From Sipunculus nudus (lineage: Eukaryota; Annelida; Sipuncula; Golfingiida; Sipunculidae), in the NCBI GenBank assembly GCA_026874595.1, contig CM049315.1, positions 16,062,164-16,126,163 on the forward strand: 64,000 bases of DNA, given 5' to 3'. The notes under the pieces are model-generated. The model made no database searches and was not told the DNA's origin. It worked only from the letters and a program-made list of their open reading frames with translations. The translations under genes were made by a program, and so were the position numbers. Shown piece by piece: positions 33,401-47,290 of the stretch. Each line of letters starts with the position of its first letter. Positions within the stretch are counted from its first letter, which is position 1.

Positions 33401-36400
33401 GCTTTATAGGAGTTCTGAATCTAACTGAAAATCACAGGACACATTTTAGCAAAACAACATTATTTTAGGCCTGTGAAATGTATAGAATCAACATAACCTT
33501 CAGTTCCATTGAACTGATCATCAGCCAGGTCTGCCCAAAAATGAAATGAGCAGTCCCAAAATTTAATCAAATATTCATATTCTTAGGCCTTTCAGAAAAA
33601 GTCATGAAAATAAAATAGGGTAGATAGGGCAGAATCCAGATCCATTTTTAAATTTAATTGATATTCCATCAGTTCTTTAAATCTTTTGTTAGCCTATGGT
33701 CTTAGCCAGTCCTTCCTGAGTTTATTGATATTCATTCAGACCTTTGTCAAACAAAGACACAGTTACAGGAGTAATCTCATAAACTCTTGGTTGGTGAAAG
33801 TAATAATTTTGAGAACTTGGCTGTCAATCATTTCTGCTGTAGTAAACAATCAGATAATGTCATTTAACACATGAATGGCGATTGTGTTTATCGTGTTGAC
33901 ACTCTGTCACTGAAGTGTGTAAATCTGATTGCCATGCCTTATTTAATTCCTTATTTGTTTTGCTAGCCTGATTTAACATGTTCATGGAGACCTTACTGTT
34001 CGGTTGTTCACTAATCGCTCCACTTCAGCTTTAAACTCACTTTCCTCAAAGTAAAAGTGTGGGTTCTCTAATTGTGTGACATGTTATCCTTTTTATTTTA
34101 TTTTATTACAAAAGCTCTAATTTGGTGAGGTGTTTTTTATCTAAAATTTAAGTAGAACTACCCTTACAGACTACAGGAATGTCACCGTCTGAGTCATGGA
34201 GAGTGCCTCACACTGGTTATCATAAACATGTTCTGTCAATTTAAACTTAAAGGGGCCAAATCACCTATCTGACCTTTCTAAACTAAATGTAATTCCTTGG
34301 AGCTATTAAAAATATAGGCCATAAAACGTGGATATCACCGCATACAGGCAGCTTGTTTTGTTTATATCATCATGTTTATAATATGTGGGGGCCCACTTAT
34401 ATATTCAAAACAAGTTTAACAAGGGCATATGGTGGCATGTAAGATAAGCCAGAGCTTTGCAAATGGCTTTTGCAACAAGTGACCTTACTGCCTCAGCATA
34501 TATGCAACCTACCACCTTGGGTTATATGATTTTCCTGTTTGTCAACATTGCTATGTTTACAAACACTTTGTTGATAAACAAGATCATACATCCTACACGG
34601 AGGTGTTACAAAAATGTTTCCTAACCAGAATTACCATTTGATTATTGATATAAACACATAGGAAGCAAGAAATCACATAAATTCTTTTTCATAAGGCAGG
34701 TGAATGGGCACCTTTAAATGTTACCCCTGCCATCTTTAACCCAAAACAGATATTATCAGCTCAGCTTTAAAATACACAATATCATTCCTTAACACTTTTA
34801 GCAATACTCCAGTGGTCGGATGTTTCAAGTACATCACCATGGTGCTGTAGGTCATAAGGACTTCTAAATAGCATATGTGTAACAGCTACTCTAACAAGAC
34901 CAGGGAATAGTCCTTCAGTGAAGTGGTGGCAGTCAGTCAGATAACTGGTCCTGTCTTCTTAATGCATTCCCAGGGTGTCTGATAAACCATCCACTAAAAA
35001 GCATGTCCATACACGGAAGATGTTTATGGAAGGTTGTTTATTTTTCACAAAAAAAAACATGATGGTGTTGTATTGAAATAGTACAAACATTAAAATTTTG
35101 AAAAATATGTACAGATAAAATAAGTAAAAACACATTATTAAGATATTGAAATCAAACTCACATCTCAAGACTGAATATTTGGAGCCCATACTAAGACAAT
35201 ACTACTGCATTTCCTGTATTACAACTGTCCACAAGACAGTTGCCTAGATGACAACCTCAAACAAAACAGTTGCATATGGGACAAGTGTTGACCAGACATA
35301 ACAGCTGTCAGCAAGACTATTGTCTACATGACTAGTGTCCACAAGACAGCGGTCTACATGACCACTGTCCACAAGACAAATGTTTACATGACAGCCTCCC
35401 ACAAGACAGCAGTCAACATGACTAGTGTCCACAAGACAATTGTCTACATGACAGCCTCCCACAAGACAGCGGTTTACATGACTAGTGTCCACAAGACAAA
35501 TGTCTTTATGACAATTGTCCACAAGACAGTGGTCTACATGACAACTGTCCACAAGACAAATGTCTTCATGACAGCCTCCCACAAGACAGCGGTCTACATG
35601 ACTATAGTCCGTTCCTGTACCCCTGTCCACCTGAATTTTCGCGATTATCTCTACATAAGACAAACTTGGCGAACAAAATTTGCACCAATGGCATAAAGAG
35701 GCAAAAGCGTAATTTTTGGTACCTTACCTACTCACAATATAACTATTATTTACTTTACGGCCTGGTTGACATGTCTCAAATATATCTGTGGTTCATGGCG
35801 TCCCTAATATGCGGCCATTGTTTATCCCCCCAGGATATTTATTTAAAGTAATGTGACGTAACAGTGAAGCGCGTGCACGCGGAGAATACAAGTCTCGCTG
35901 TAAACAGGGGTCGGGAGCTCTTGATTATTGGTTCCGTGAATGTTGGTGCCTCTTTAGTGCGTCACATCTATTATGACGTCATCACTATCCCCTGTTATGC
36001 CCATTTAACAGATTAGTGGCAAGATGTCGCTAAAGAATAGACTAGTTACTCATAAAGTGGTTATAAATTGTTAACAGGAAAATTGCATAAGGTAGGCTAT
36101 TATTTCCATAATAGTTAATTACGCTTTTTCCTCTTTCTTCCCCAAGGTCAAACAGTTTTGGCGTTCTTTAATTCACAAATAAATAATCGCGAAAAACAGG
36201 TTGACAGGGGTACTGGAACGGACTATAGTGTCCACAAGACTATTGTCTACATTACAAGTATCCAAAAGACTATTGTGTACATGACTAGCGTCCACATGAC
36301 TATTGTCTACATGACAACTGCCCACAAGACAGTGTTCTACATGACAACTGCCCACAAGACAGTGTTCTACATGACAGCTGTCCACAAGACAAATGTCTAC

Positions 36401-39400
36401 ATGACAGCCTCCCACAAGACATCGGTCTACATGACTAGTGTCCACAAGACTATTGTGTACATGACAAGTGTCCAAAAGACTATTGTGCACATGACAATTG
36501 TTCACAAGACAGTGGTCTACATGACAACTGTCCACAAGACAAATCAGCCTCCCACAAGACAGTGGTCTACATGACTTAAGTGTCCACAAGACTATTGTGT
36601 ACATGACAAGTGTCCAAAAGACTATTGTGCACATGACAACTGTTCACAAGACAGTGGTCTACATGACTATTGTCCACAAGACTAGTCTATTGTCTACATG
36701 ACAACATTCCATGAGACATTTGCCTACATGATCACTGTCCATGAAACAGTTGCCTACATGACAACTTTCCATAAAACAATTGCCTGCATTATAACTGTCC
36801 ACAAGACAGTAGCCTATTTTACAACTGTCCACAAGACAATAGCCTACATGACAATTGTCCAAAGTTCTACTATTCCAATTAGTCTTAGAATCATAAGGCT
36901 TTATTTATATCTTGTGCTTGGGAGCAACAAATGAGCACACTACAATTAACAACATATCAACCCTAAGTCACCGTGCTACTTAGAAACTGGAATAACGTCA
37001 AAACTGTGAGAGAAGATAGAGCTAATATTAGCAAAACATTTGGTGTATCTGAATGCAGGGGTACTGTTTGACAAAGTGACAGAATTACAATGCTCGCTCC
37101 AGGAGCAACAGGCCATGTGTATAACGAGTAAATATGCGAGGGCATGGTCTGTACACCCCACAGATACAAGCAGGCAGGTACCCTATTGTACACTCCCATA
37201 CAAAACTTTTGTCAATATATTTAAAAGCCAGTCTCTACCCACTCTTGTCACAATTCATTACTGATCTGTCTATTCAACCTCTAACTGGTTTTCAATCCTT
37301 GCAGCTTGCCCTGAACGTTGATACAGACCTGACCACTCTGGAGCATTTCAAATCACACCCTCTAACCCTGGCCACTACTTCTTCTCTTCACCCCAACATA
37401 CATTGATAAATAAACTGAAGGGTCAGGAACTGTAGTATAAGTGGACATCAAACAAAGTTTTACTGTGATTTAGTTACTGTAAGGACTACTGGGTAAAGTG
37501 GAGAGATTGCTAGAGAAAGTAGAACCAAATGCATGTCAAGAACAACATGCCTAGTGCAGGGTGTATACTCCAGTACCACAAGTAGCCTTCTGTTTGGAAC
37601 CAGCTTCAAACCAACCCATAGTAATAAAGCTTGTCAAAATGCAAAAGAAGGAAAGTAAAGACTTTCATCTCACAGCTATTTTTTGTACATGAGAAAGAGC
37701 CAAGTTTCACTCAGCTCACAGTCCATTGTAAGCTTGTTTTGTTCATTGTCTTTTTTGCTTTAGACTACCGTAAAAGTCGTTGCAGAAGTCGCATCCTTAT
37801 TACAAGTCGCACCCTGACTTTTAGGATCCCCCTGGGGAATAGCCGTTCAAGTTTAGTTTCAGGAAAAGTCCATAATATAGGTCGCACCCAGACTTCGGAG
37901 GCGTCCCAACCACCTGATACTTTTGGAATTTGAGTATCATTCCTTGCGATGCAAGACTACAACCAACGTCCCCGTAGTACTTTTGTGGTTTATAAACTAG
38001 ATAAACCATTCAAACGTAAAAATAATTGGACAGCTTTAATACAATGCTTATATTTAAGGAATAACAACAGAATCTTAACATATAAAGTCGGGGTTCAATT
38101 GTCAGGTAAGATTTGTACAGTGCCAAAGTCAGCTGCGTCGGATAACATTTTGTGCTATGAAACGATGTCATTGTTGCCGTTTCTTACTAGGTTAAGTAAC
38201 ATTAGAATGCAAATATCAAGTTAAATGACTGTATTAATAAACTAAAAGAGTCTGAGGCAAATTACTATCACAATCGAGCAACTCTTTAAATTGTTAAAGA
38301 TCGTCAAACGTAGGGTGGATTCATTAGACTATGATTAGTTTGCGTACGCGTGACGAGTCCCAATCCGTCGCATTGGGCATGATTTGAACTGACTTAAGAC
38401 AACTGAAAGATGGAAAGAATAATTGAGTTTGAATTTATTCACCTAATTTCTTAAATAGGCTCTAAAACTGAATTTAGTAACCCTTCAATTAAGTGTTACA
38501 ACTTACCATCTAGGCGCGGCACATGCACGGTATTACTGAAATCACTGAAATATATGTCAGTCAACAGGGGGATAATGAACGCTTTATCGACCGGTCAGTT
38601 AACGTAAAATAAACATAATTGAATTTACAGATATTATATTTACTGGGACTAATGATTTATTTTTCTTTGATAATATCTGGAAAACCCAATTGGATGTATG
38701 GCAAACTCAGCCGTGTTGAACCAGATCGGTCATGACACCAAACGGTGCCGGTTCCCGTGGAATTTAGGTGCGTATGTGGCATTTTAAGTAAATAAAATAT
38801 ATACCTATATGGTGTTTGTTATTTCATTGTATTGACTAATGTGTCTTCATTAAAAAAATCACGAATACGTCAACGCACGATTGACCGTAATGCATGCGTG
38901 CCGCCATATTGTTGGGCATACGATCGTCCTGAAAGAGACACGGGTAACACTCGGAGCAAATCGTATATTTGTAGCTCACGTGAAACGTTATAACATTGTT
39001 ATCCAAAACGCTTGAAAACCACGAGATGGTGACAGTGACCTAATGGTTCTTAATATGAGAGTTTATAATTGTGGATATCAGTCACGGAAGGCTTAGTTGA
39101 CATGGGGATGTAAAGGTCATTGCACGGGTGACCCGGGGCTTGAACTTCCGCTACACGGCTTCAAAGGTCAGCTGGTATTCAGCGATCAACCGGGCAGGCA
39201 AAAGAATTCACGACGTATGTGTAGTGGATCAAGCTTGAATGTGACGCAACTTTACATGCATAAACGGATATGGAACCGCGAGTTTTTCATTATGGAAAGC
39301 ATACCCATATAGTTAAACGGAAAGAAAATGTACATCAAAGAGCGGCAGACTGGCATATGCGTCAAATTGACTCATGATATAATAGTAACGCAGATTAGGA

Positions 39401-42400
39401 AGTGTCACTTGAATGGCGACTTGTCAGAACTGGTAGGTCTTGAACTGGGCAAGTTTAAAATTTGCATTTAATGTTAATAAAATGATAATTTCGTCAGTTC
39501 ACAAAATATAAAGCATAAGAGATGGTTAAAAGTGTAAATTATTGGGGAAAGACGTTTCACAAAGCACTGGTTAAAGGTATTGCCGGTTATCGCTCAACTG
39601 ACGTCGTTCCATGTACCCGGGAAAGCTGACAGAAACGGGATAAGTACGTATTACAAGTCGCACCCCGACTTTGCTAGAAAATTCTAGTTTTTAGAATTCG
39701 ATTTCCTAGTACAAGTCGCGACTTCTGCAACGACTTTTACGGTACTTAAATATATACATAATAGTACTTTGATGGCCACTGACAATATTTAAGTTAGGCA
39801 GAGAGAGATTCAGATGCTAAAACTTCAAATGTTACTGGAATTGTTTTCATTGAAAGAAAAACATGATTTTATCACCTCTACAAACAAATTTTAACAGAAG
39901 TGCATAATTTCATCTGTCTTTCTTTCCTTCTATTTCTTTATATGTTCATTTGTCTGTGAGCGCTTCACAAGTGATGGATGGATTCAGTAGTTTTTGGAGG
40001 TGAACCTTAAGACATGGAAGTGTCATTAGTCACAATATAATAGTTGTCTGCTAATTTGTCTGAGTTTCATGACCTGTGAGTGACTTTTGTCTGGTTGTTA
40101 TCTATTGTTTTTATGTTGGGGAGAAGAATAGGAAATATTGGCAAAGATTTGATTATGATTTAAACATATATTGAGCATTGGCATTGAAACACACTTTTCG
40201 AGTGCAGTATGGTGGTGGAATTTGGTACTAATAGGACTGGTGGGGATTAAGCAAATTACAGATATGCACTTCCAAAGGTTTGCTTGCACTTAGAGCTCAT
40301 ATTTGTTTTGTCTGATAAATGTTTTCTTGGAATTTATCAGTATGAAGTCCGTGCAAGACAAAGCCAAATGAATATTTATTGCCTAACTATTTTAAAAACT
40401 GAATTTTGTATTTAAACAATGTAAATTATGGATGATTTATACAGAGTTATTCTGGTGAAAACTATGCCAGAAATGCAGCCTCAGTTTAGTATAATATATT
40501 ATTATGATATAGTAATATAGTATAAAATATTTCAAAATGTATAGTTTAAATTGTACATCTCTTTTTACAATCTTACAGGTCAGATAGTAATATTTTTGAA
40601 TAACAGACAGGCATAGACAGACAGACTGATAGACAGACAAGAGTGCAAACTGATTGATTCTGCCAATGTATGTTGCAAACTGCTAAGCCGAATACTTTAA
40701 AAGATTAACTGGGCCTTGGTAAGCCCTACTTATGAAATACCACATACAGTATTAAGGACTATTAATGGTAAGCAATATCATATCTAGCATATATAAAATA
40801 CCCAATGTGTGTTGATGCTAGGCAACTGTAAGGTGACACAGCTGTACAGGTGTGTGGTATTGTGTACTCGTTCCTGTTTGTCACTTTTTGTTGTGATGAT
40901 AACTGCAGAACCTTGTTCAAATTAGGTTGATACATAGTTGAACTTAACTCTCATTGACATTCCATTATGTTCATTGATACCTTCACATTAATCAAACTCA
41001 CGCAGCAGGTGGTTTCCTTTTGTAGCTATTTTTTAGCTCAGCTGACTTTCACTAATGCTGGGCTATAGCGATGGGTCTTTGTCCGTGGCCCTTCCGTCTG
41101 TCTGGCCGGCCGGCCGTTAGCAGGGCACAAATCCTAACTGGGGGGGGGGGGGGGGCTAGGGCCATGAACCCTATGCAGTCTTAGAGGTTCTAAAAAGATC
41201 TCCTTGCAAACCTGAAATTAGGTCACTGCGACCTATATTCTTGAAGTTATGGGGTGTGTTTGCAACCCCCAGAAATAATTCTTTTAGCCAAAATTTTCAT
41301 CCAAACGTTCCATCTTTCACATACAGCTCACCTACCAACAGGGGAAGAACCATAATTATTTTGAGGTCACAAGGTCAAAGGTCAAGGTCACAGAACCAAC
41401 TTCTTTGAAAAGCCTTTGGATGCATTTTAAGCCAAACCTTTCATCCCAATTCTTTGATCTTTCACATATAGCACACCTACTAAGTGGGAGAAGAATCCTA
41501 TAGATGTTGAGGTCACAAGGTCAAAGGTCAGGGTCACAGGATCCACTTCTTTGAAAAGGTTGTGGACACATTTCAAGCTAGACCTTTCATTCCAAACCTT
41601 TCAGCACTGATATCGCTTCTCTGCCAACAGGGGAAAAGACCTGTTGATTTTGAGGTCAAAGGTCAAGTTCACAGCACCCTCTTCTTGTGTGGAGTCATTT
41701 TCAGGCAAACGTTTCAATCTATACTTTCCATCTTTTATATATGGCTTACCTACCAATAGGAGAAGAAGCCTATTGATGTTGAGTTAATTGAGTTCAAAAG
41801 GTCAAAGGTCAAGGTCACAATATTGTTCTAAATGCTTGTGAACATATTTCAAGTGAAACTGTTCAACCCAAACCTTCAGTCTTTCACATATGCCACATCT
41901 ATGCATCAATGAATGTGATTCAAACTTCATATTTATGGGTCTTTTTGCATGAAGAAATAACTAATTGATTTTGAGGTCAGCTGGTCAGGAGGTTAAAGGT
42001 TGCAGGTCTAAGTTATTCACTCATTGGTTGCCAAGTAATAACACCCGGCCAGATGTAAGTGGTTTGTAGTTACCCATCATTTAGAAAGAATCCAGTTGAT
42101 ATGTGGGCAGAAGGCCAAGGTCATAGGTCAGGGATGTTCACAATAACTTATTTTGTGGACCATCTCTATTTTTCTTGTACATATAACCATTGGTTATGGT
42201 ACATCTCACTGTGTGGCTGTTATTGTGAGTGATGCTGGTGACATATGACTCTCTTTTGTATCAGCCTGTAAAGTGATAAGGCTGAGTGATAAATACCTCA
42301 TTACTGCATAACAAAAACACTGTTGCCGGAATGCTTCAGCCAGGCATTAAGACTGTGAGAGTATAGTATTAAGGTTTAGCTTCTGATTTATATGAAAATG

Positions 42401-45400
42401 GGAACATTTTGCAGTTAATTTTATGGAATCATAGCTATAAACCTAGTTTCCTAGATATCTGAATATTTTTATATAAATCACCAGATATAAAAGCAAATGT
42501 TTGTTCTCATAATATGTGGATGTGTACCTGGATTTAGGATGGGTTTTTTTTTTATTACAAGACCTTTAGTCATGCTTTCTGCATTTCTTTTCTTTCAGGT
42601 TTTGCAGTTTACCTACCCTGCTGATCCCATTGAAAAGCAGAGTGATAATTAAAAATATTGGACTTACACTTAAATAAATCTAATATGAGGGCCTGAAAAT
42701 GCCTTTTGAATTGTTTTGGACATTCATTACTGTAACATCCTTTGGAGAATTTGCTATAAGTTTGGTCTCTTATTGGAGGATGTGTGATATCAAATATCAG
42801 ACTTGTCAGAAATCCATTATGTCTGCCAGTTAGCCACCTTAGAAATCCTTTTGTCAGTGCAGTTTCAGTGATTTTTAGCTCAGCTGACTTTTAGTCCTGC
42901 TGTGCTATAGCGATGGGTCTTTGTCCGTGGTCCTTCCATCTGTCCGTCCAGCCAGCCGTCCGGCCATTAGCAGGGCACAAATTGTAACTGTAAGGGCTAG
43001 ATACATCAACCCTATGCAATCTTAGAGGTTCTAAAAAAATCTCCTTGCAGATCTGAAATTAGGTCACTGTGACCTATATTCTCTGAGTTACGGGGTGTGT
43101 TTGCACCTCCCAGAATTAATTCTGATAGCCAAAATAATCATCCCAAACCTTACATGTCAATAGAGGAACAAACCTTTTGATATTTAGGTCTTAGGGTCAA
43201 AGGTCAATGGCACAGGACCAGCTTCTTGAAAAAAGTTGTGGATGCATTTCAAGTCAGACTTTTCATCCCAAACCTTCCATCTTCCAAGTATGGTCAGATA
43301 CCATATGGCATACCATCTGGCTTTAAATACAGGTCATGCTTGTCAGCTGAGCGTCATGACCCATGGGTCACTTGTTCTTTCTTTCAAACTCCTTTGACAT
43401 GTTGGTGCAAGGGGGCTTAATTTCTCAGTGTTGCCACCTTTTTGGAAAATGTTTAACTTTTTATAAAATGTTTACTGGTAAATTTTTCTATGGCAACTAA
43501 ACTTCACCATATCTTGTTATGGGCACTTAAAACAAAGTTCACTTTTACAATCTCTTCATGAAAATAAGTGAAACATTAAGTACGTAGTAAAATTTTTAGC
43601 GAGTCTGTGAGCTAATGCGATGGTGTGGCATCATCCGTCGTCCATCATCTGTACGTTCACCCATACTATCTCAAATACGACAGGCGCTAGTATCACAAAA
43701 TTTTATGCAAAAAATTAGCCTTCTTAAAAACTTCTGATTTTGCTTATTTTTTGGCTAACTGCATTTTCTTAGATTTTATAGAGAAAAAGCTAAAAAACCT
43801 TTAAAAGTCTTCTCCTCCAAAATGGTCCAGCCAAATTGTTCAATATTTCACAGAAATAATCTCTTATACCATCTCTCTCAAGTTTGTTTGAATGGTTCCA
43901 GTTAGATGATTTTTGGCCGAGTTACAGAAAGTTGAACTGGAGCTATCATCACCAAATTTTATGCCAATGTTAGTCACATAAGTCATATCTGATATTGATG
44001 AATTGGTGGCACCTCCTGCATCGGCCTTTTTTTACAGGGGTCATCAATGCCTGTACCATACTGAGGGCTACCAAGAACTCCTCTGAAACCATATGGCCAA
44101 ATTGTTCAATATCACACAGAAATGATCCTAGGGTAGTGCTTTCTGAAGTTTATTCAAATGGTCTCTGTTTAGTAACTTTTGGCTGAGTTATGAGTAGTTT
44201 AATTTAGTCATATGCCATAAGAGCCCATTTTAGCGCAGTGGCTACAAAGATCTTCTTCTCAAAAATCACTGGGCCAAATTCTTAAATCTCACACATTAAT
44301 TATCTTCAGATGTTGATAATTCAAGTTTGTTCAAATGGTATTGGTTCAGTGCTTTTTCGCTGAGTTACGGGGAGCTGAACTTAGCCAGTTTGCTGTATCT
44401 TCCTATATGAGTGATAAACCTGCAAAACATTTTTCAACTGACGCCACTGAAGCCAATTTGTATAATATTTTAAAAGAATAATCCCCACAATAATTCTTAT
44501 AATAATTGTTTTCAATGGTTCCACATGAATGATTTTTGGCTGAATTATGGAGATTGAATTGAGTCATTTTACCATATATGTTAGCTGTGTGAAACAGTTA
44601 CATCTAGCCTGGCACCAGTTTATCAGCATCTATAACATCGTGCCACTAGATTTCAGGTTAAATAGCTTGAAAGACTGCCAACTATTTCAGATTTTGCAAC
44701 AGGCCAATGGTCAGCCTGAATCTATTTATAGCTTTGGCAGACTGGCAACTGTCTCAGATTAGGCAACAGGTCAAGAGTTCACTCAGTGCAGCCAGGTATA
44801 GGTCAAGAGTTCACCCAGTGCAGTAGCTGGATCCTATTTATAGCTTTGGCAGACTGCCAACTGTGTCAGATTATGCAACAGGTCAAAAATTCACTCAGTG
44901 CAGCCAGGTACAAGTCAAAGGTTCACTCAGTCTAGCCAGGTGCAGGTCAAGAGTTCACTCAGTGCAGTAGCTTGAGCCAGCAATTTTTCTCAGTTCACTC
45001 GTGGTAGCTGCCTTTCTCACCTAAGCCTGGTCAGCCCAGTGCATCATCCTCGAGAAGTTTGATGTATTGGGCTGATATTTTGACCAGTCTATGCTTCTTT
45101 GATGGCTTTCTCTTTCACAAGACAGGTGTCGCCACCTACAGTGACTTTTGCACACTGTATGTGCCTGCTTATTTCTTCAGGAGAAATGTGATATATCAGC
45201 CTGAAATTTGGCAAATTAATACATATTGTAAAGCTTTGTCATAAACAAGACTGGTGGCACCACCTACAGTGATTTTTGCAGAGTGTATGTCCCTGCTTAT
45301 TTCTCCGGAGGGGATATCAGCCTGAAATTGGGCATATGTATACATCTCTGATACCTTCGTCATATACAAGAAATGTAGGCCTACTTGAAAAGTAATGGCC

Positions 45401-47228
45401 CAGAATTAAAGCATTATATGTGGTGTATAAACCATTGCACAGGTTCGCATTAGGCCTGTAGGCCTTGTTTTTGTATTCACATGCTGATAGCTCGTGGGTA
45501 TTCCTCTAAATGGCTGCTAATCACAATCCAAACATATAAAACAACGTCATCTGGTGGCAAATCAGATGAATTTGAGGTCGCAAATGAGGAAAAGATGATG
45601 TTGCTCCAAATGCCCTAACCAACAACAGTTAATGACCTCAAGCTTCCATCTCATGTGCACCGTGCAATTGGCTATCTCCCATCACCTGATTTTTCACCTT
45701 CTCAACATGAGTACATTTAAACCATGTTTATCAATGGCTATAGATAAACAATCATGTATAAAACATGAGTACATGTAAACCGTGTTTACCAATGGCTTTA
45801 GATAAACAGGCTGTAAAATAAAGCAGGTGAACAGTGGGTTTTTGCTTCAGTCAGGTTCAGATGTACATTATCTCAAGTAGTTTTTTCTTAAGGCAAGTAT
45901 CAGTGTAGGTCACCTGACTGAGCCGTAAACTTGAACAAAAATGCCACTTTAAACCTCTTGTAAGATTCTGATTTTTGTTAGTCAACGACAGAAGTTCATC
46001 TACGTTGTTTCTTCTTGAGTGCTTTGGGGACAATTCATACATGTTTCTGACCCACAATTCATGTTTGACACTGGGTTTGAACCAGTGAGCGATACAAAAC
46101 GTTGAAACAGTGGCCACGTGCTGTGTGATTGGCTGGCTGGTTAGCTTGCATTTTAAGCAGCCAATGTGTTTACCCAGAAAGGTTAACATGTTTGTTTGCA
46201 TCCCAGAAAAACAATCCTGGGGCAGTGGTTAGCTGGCTCTTTACTGTGGAGTTTTTTGCCCAGTGTTATCTGTTGTTGATAGGTAGCGCTATTTCAGTCC
46301 TCTGACATTTGAGTCTACAACAAGATAGTGGCTGTCAAATTGCCCTTACATCCTTCAAATTGGAATGCACTTTCAGGCTCTATGAGGATGCAAATATTTT
46401 TTGTCATTTTTGACAATGCCTCATGGCCCACAGCAACACTGTCACTGGACATTAACAAGACCAATTGTTAGCTTTTTTAGTATTCTTTCTAACATCACCT
46501 ACCACGAGTGAGAAAAATTCTGATTAAACTCAGCATATTGATAAAACCCTCTGCATGCCAGTTGAATTTCTGACAGTATGAATACAAGCATGGCACACAC
46601 ATATGTTACTGGATGGCAGCCAGTTTGTCAGGATACAGGAAATGACTGGTTACCATAGAGACAGAGTGTCAGTTTTGGTTGTGAGTTCACATGTATTCTT
46701 TTGTCTTAATTCATCATTCATAGCCTAATGTTAAGATTATAGGCTGTTTACCCCGATATGAATGTAACATACCGGTAATGGAAGACCACTGCAATTTATT
46801 CCCCCATGTTGCTTGAATCATGACTTAAGTTAAGCTACGATTCCCTTTACGCGGTTGCAGTTTTGGCCATGGTATGGTTGAGGTTGCGGATAGAACTGAA
46901 CATATGATATTATGAAGGACTTATTCCTATGTGGGTGCGGTCATGGTAGTTATCCGACCCTTCATCTGACAAAATTTATGTTGGATCATGTAGCGACCGA
47001 TCTGACAAAAAATTTTAAACGGACATAGGGTTTCCCCAGGATTATAATATGTTTATCAGTATATGCCAAGAGAAAAATTGTTTTCCGCCTGCAAACATCG
47101 ATTTAAATCATTGTGAAGATGAGAAACATTTGTCTGTCATTCACTGGTGGGTGGTCTGCCCAATACATGTATCTGTTTCGATTCAAGCAGCTGGTTTCCT
47201 ATCTTTTACTGCTACTAACATAATGCAG

Positions 47229-47290
<62 letters not shown>

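Larger units (their letters stand above)
31100..35220. other. CCDC158 intron 1, left part
   Basis: Apart from the two MITEs listed at 32671 and 34251 I see no gene, RNA or ordered repeat here. The sequence is AT-rich with frequent stops in all frames. Confidence 0.5.

Noticed and set aside
35221-36866. Array of near-identical 30-bp units resembling a CRISPR array or a repeat-protein gene
   Set aside because: Units are head to tail without spacers, the genome is eukaryotic, and the open frames on both strands follow from a stop-free unit whose length is a multiple of 3.
37040-37406. Plus-strand frames with a coiled-coil-like patch ([16 protein letters not shown]) ending near CAG|GTACCC
   Set aside because: Considered as a missing CCDC158 exon, but no acceptor gives the needed phase 1-1 frame and there is no ATG or family match.
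45857-46201. 114-codon minus-strand frame with a GGTTCAAACCC word
   Set aside because: No recognisable domain; the B-box-like word has no A box at tRNA distance. Left unannotated.
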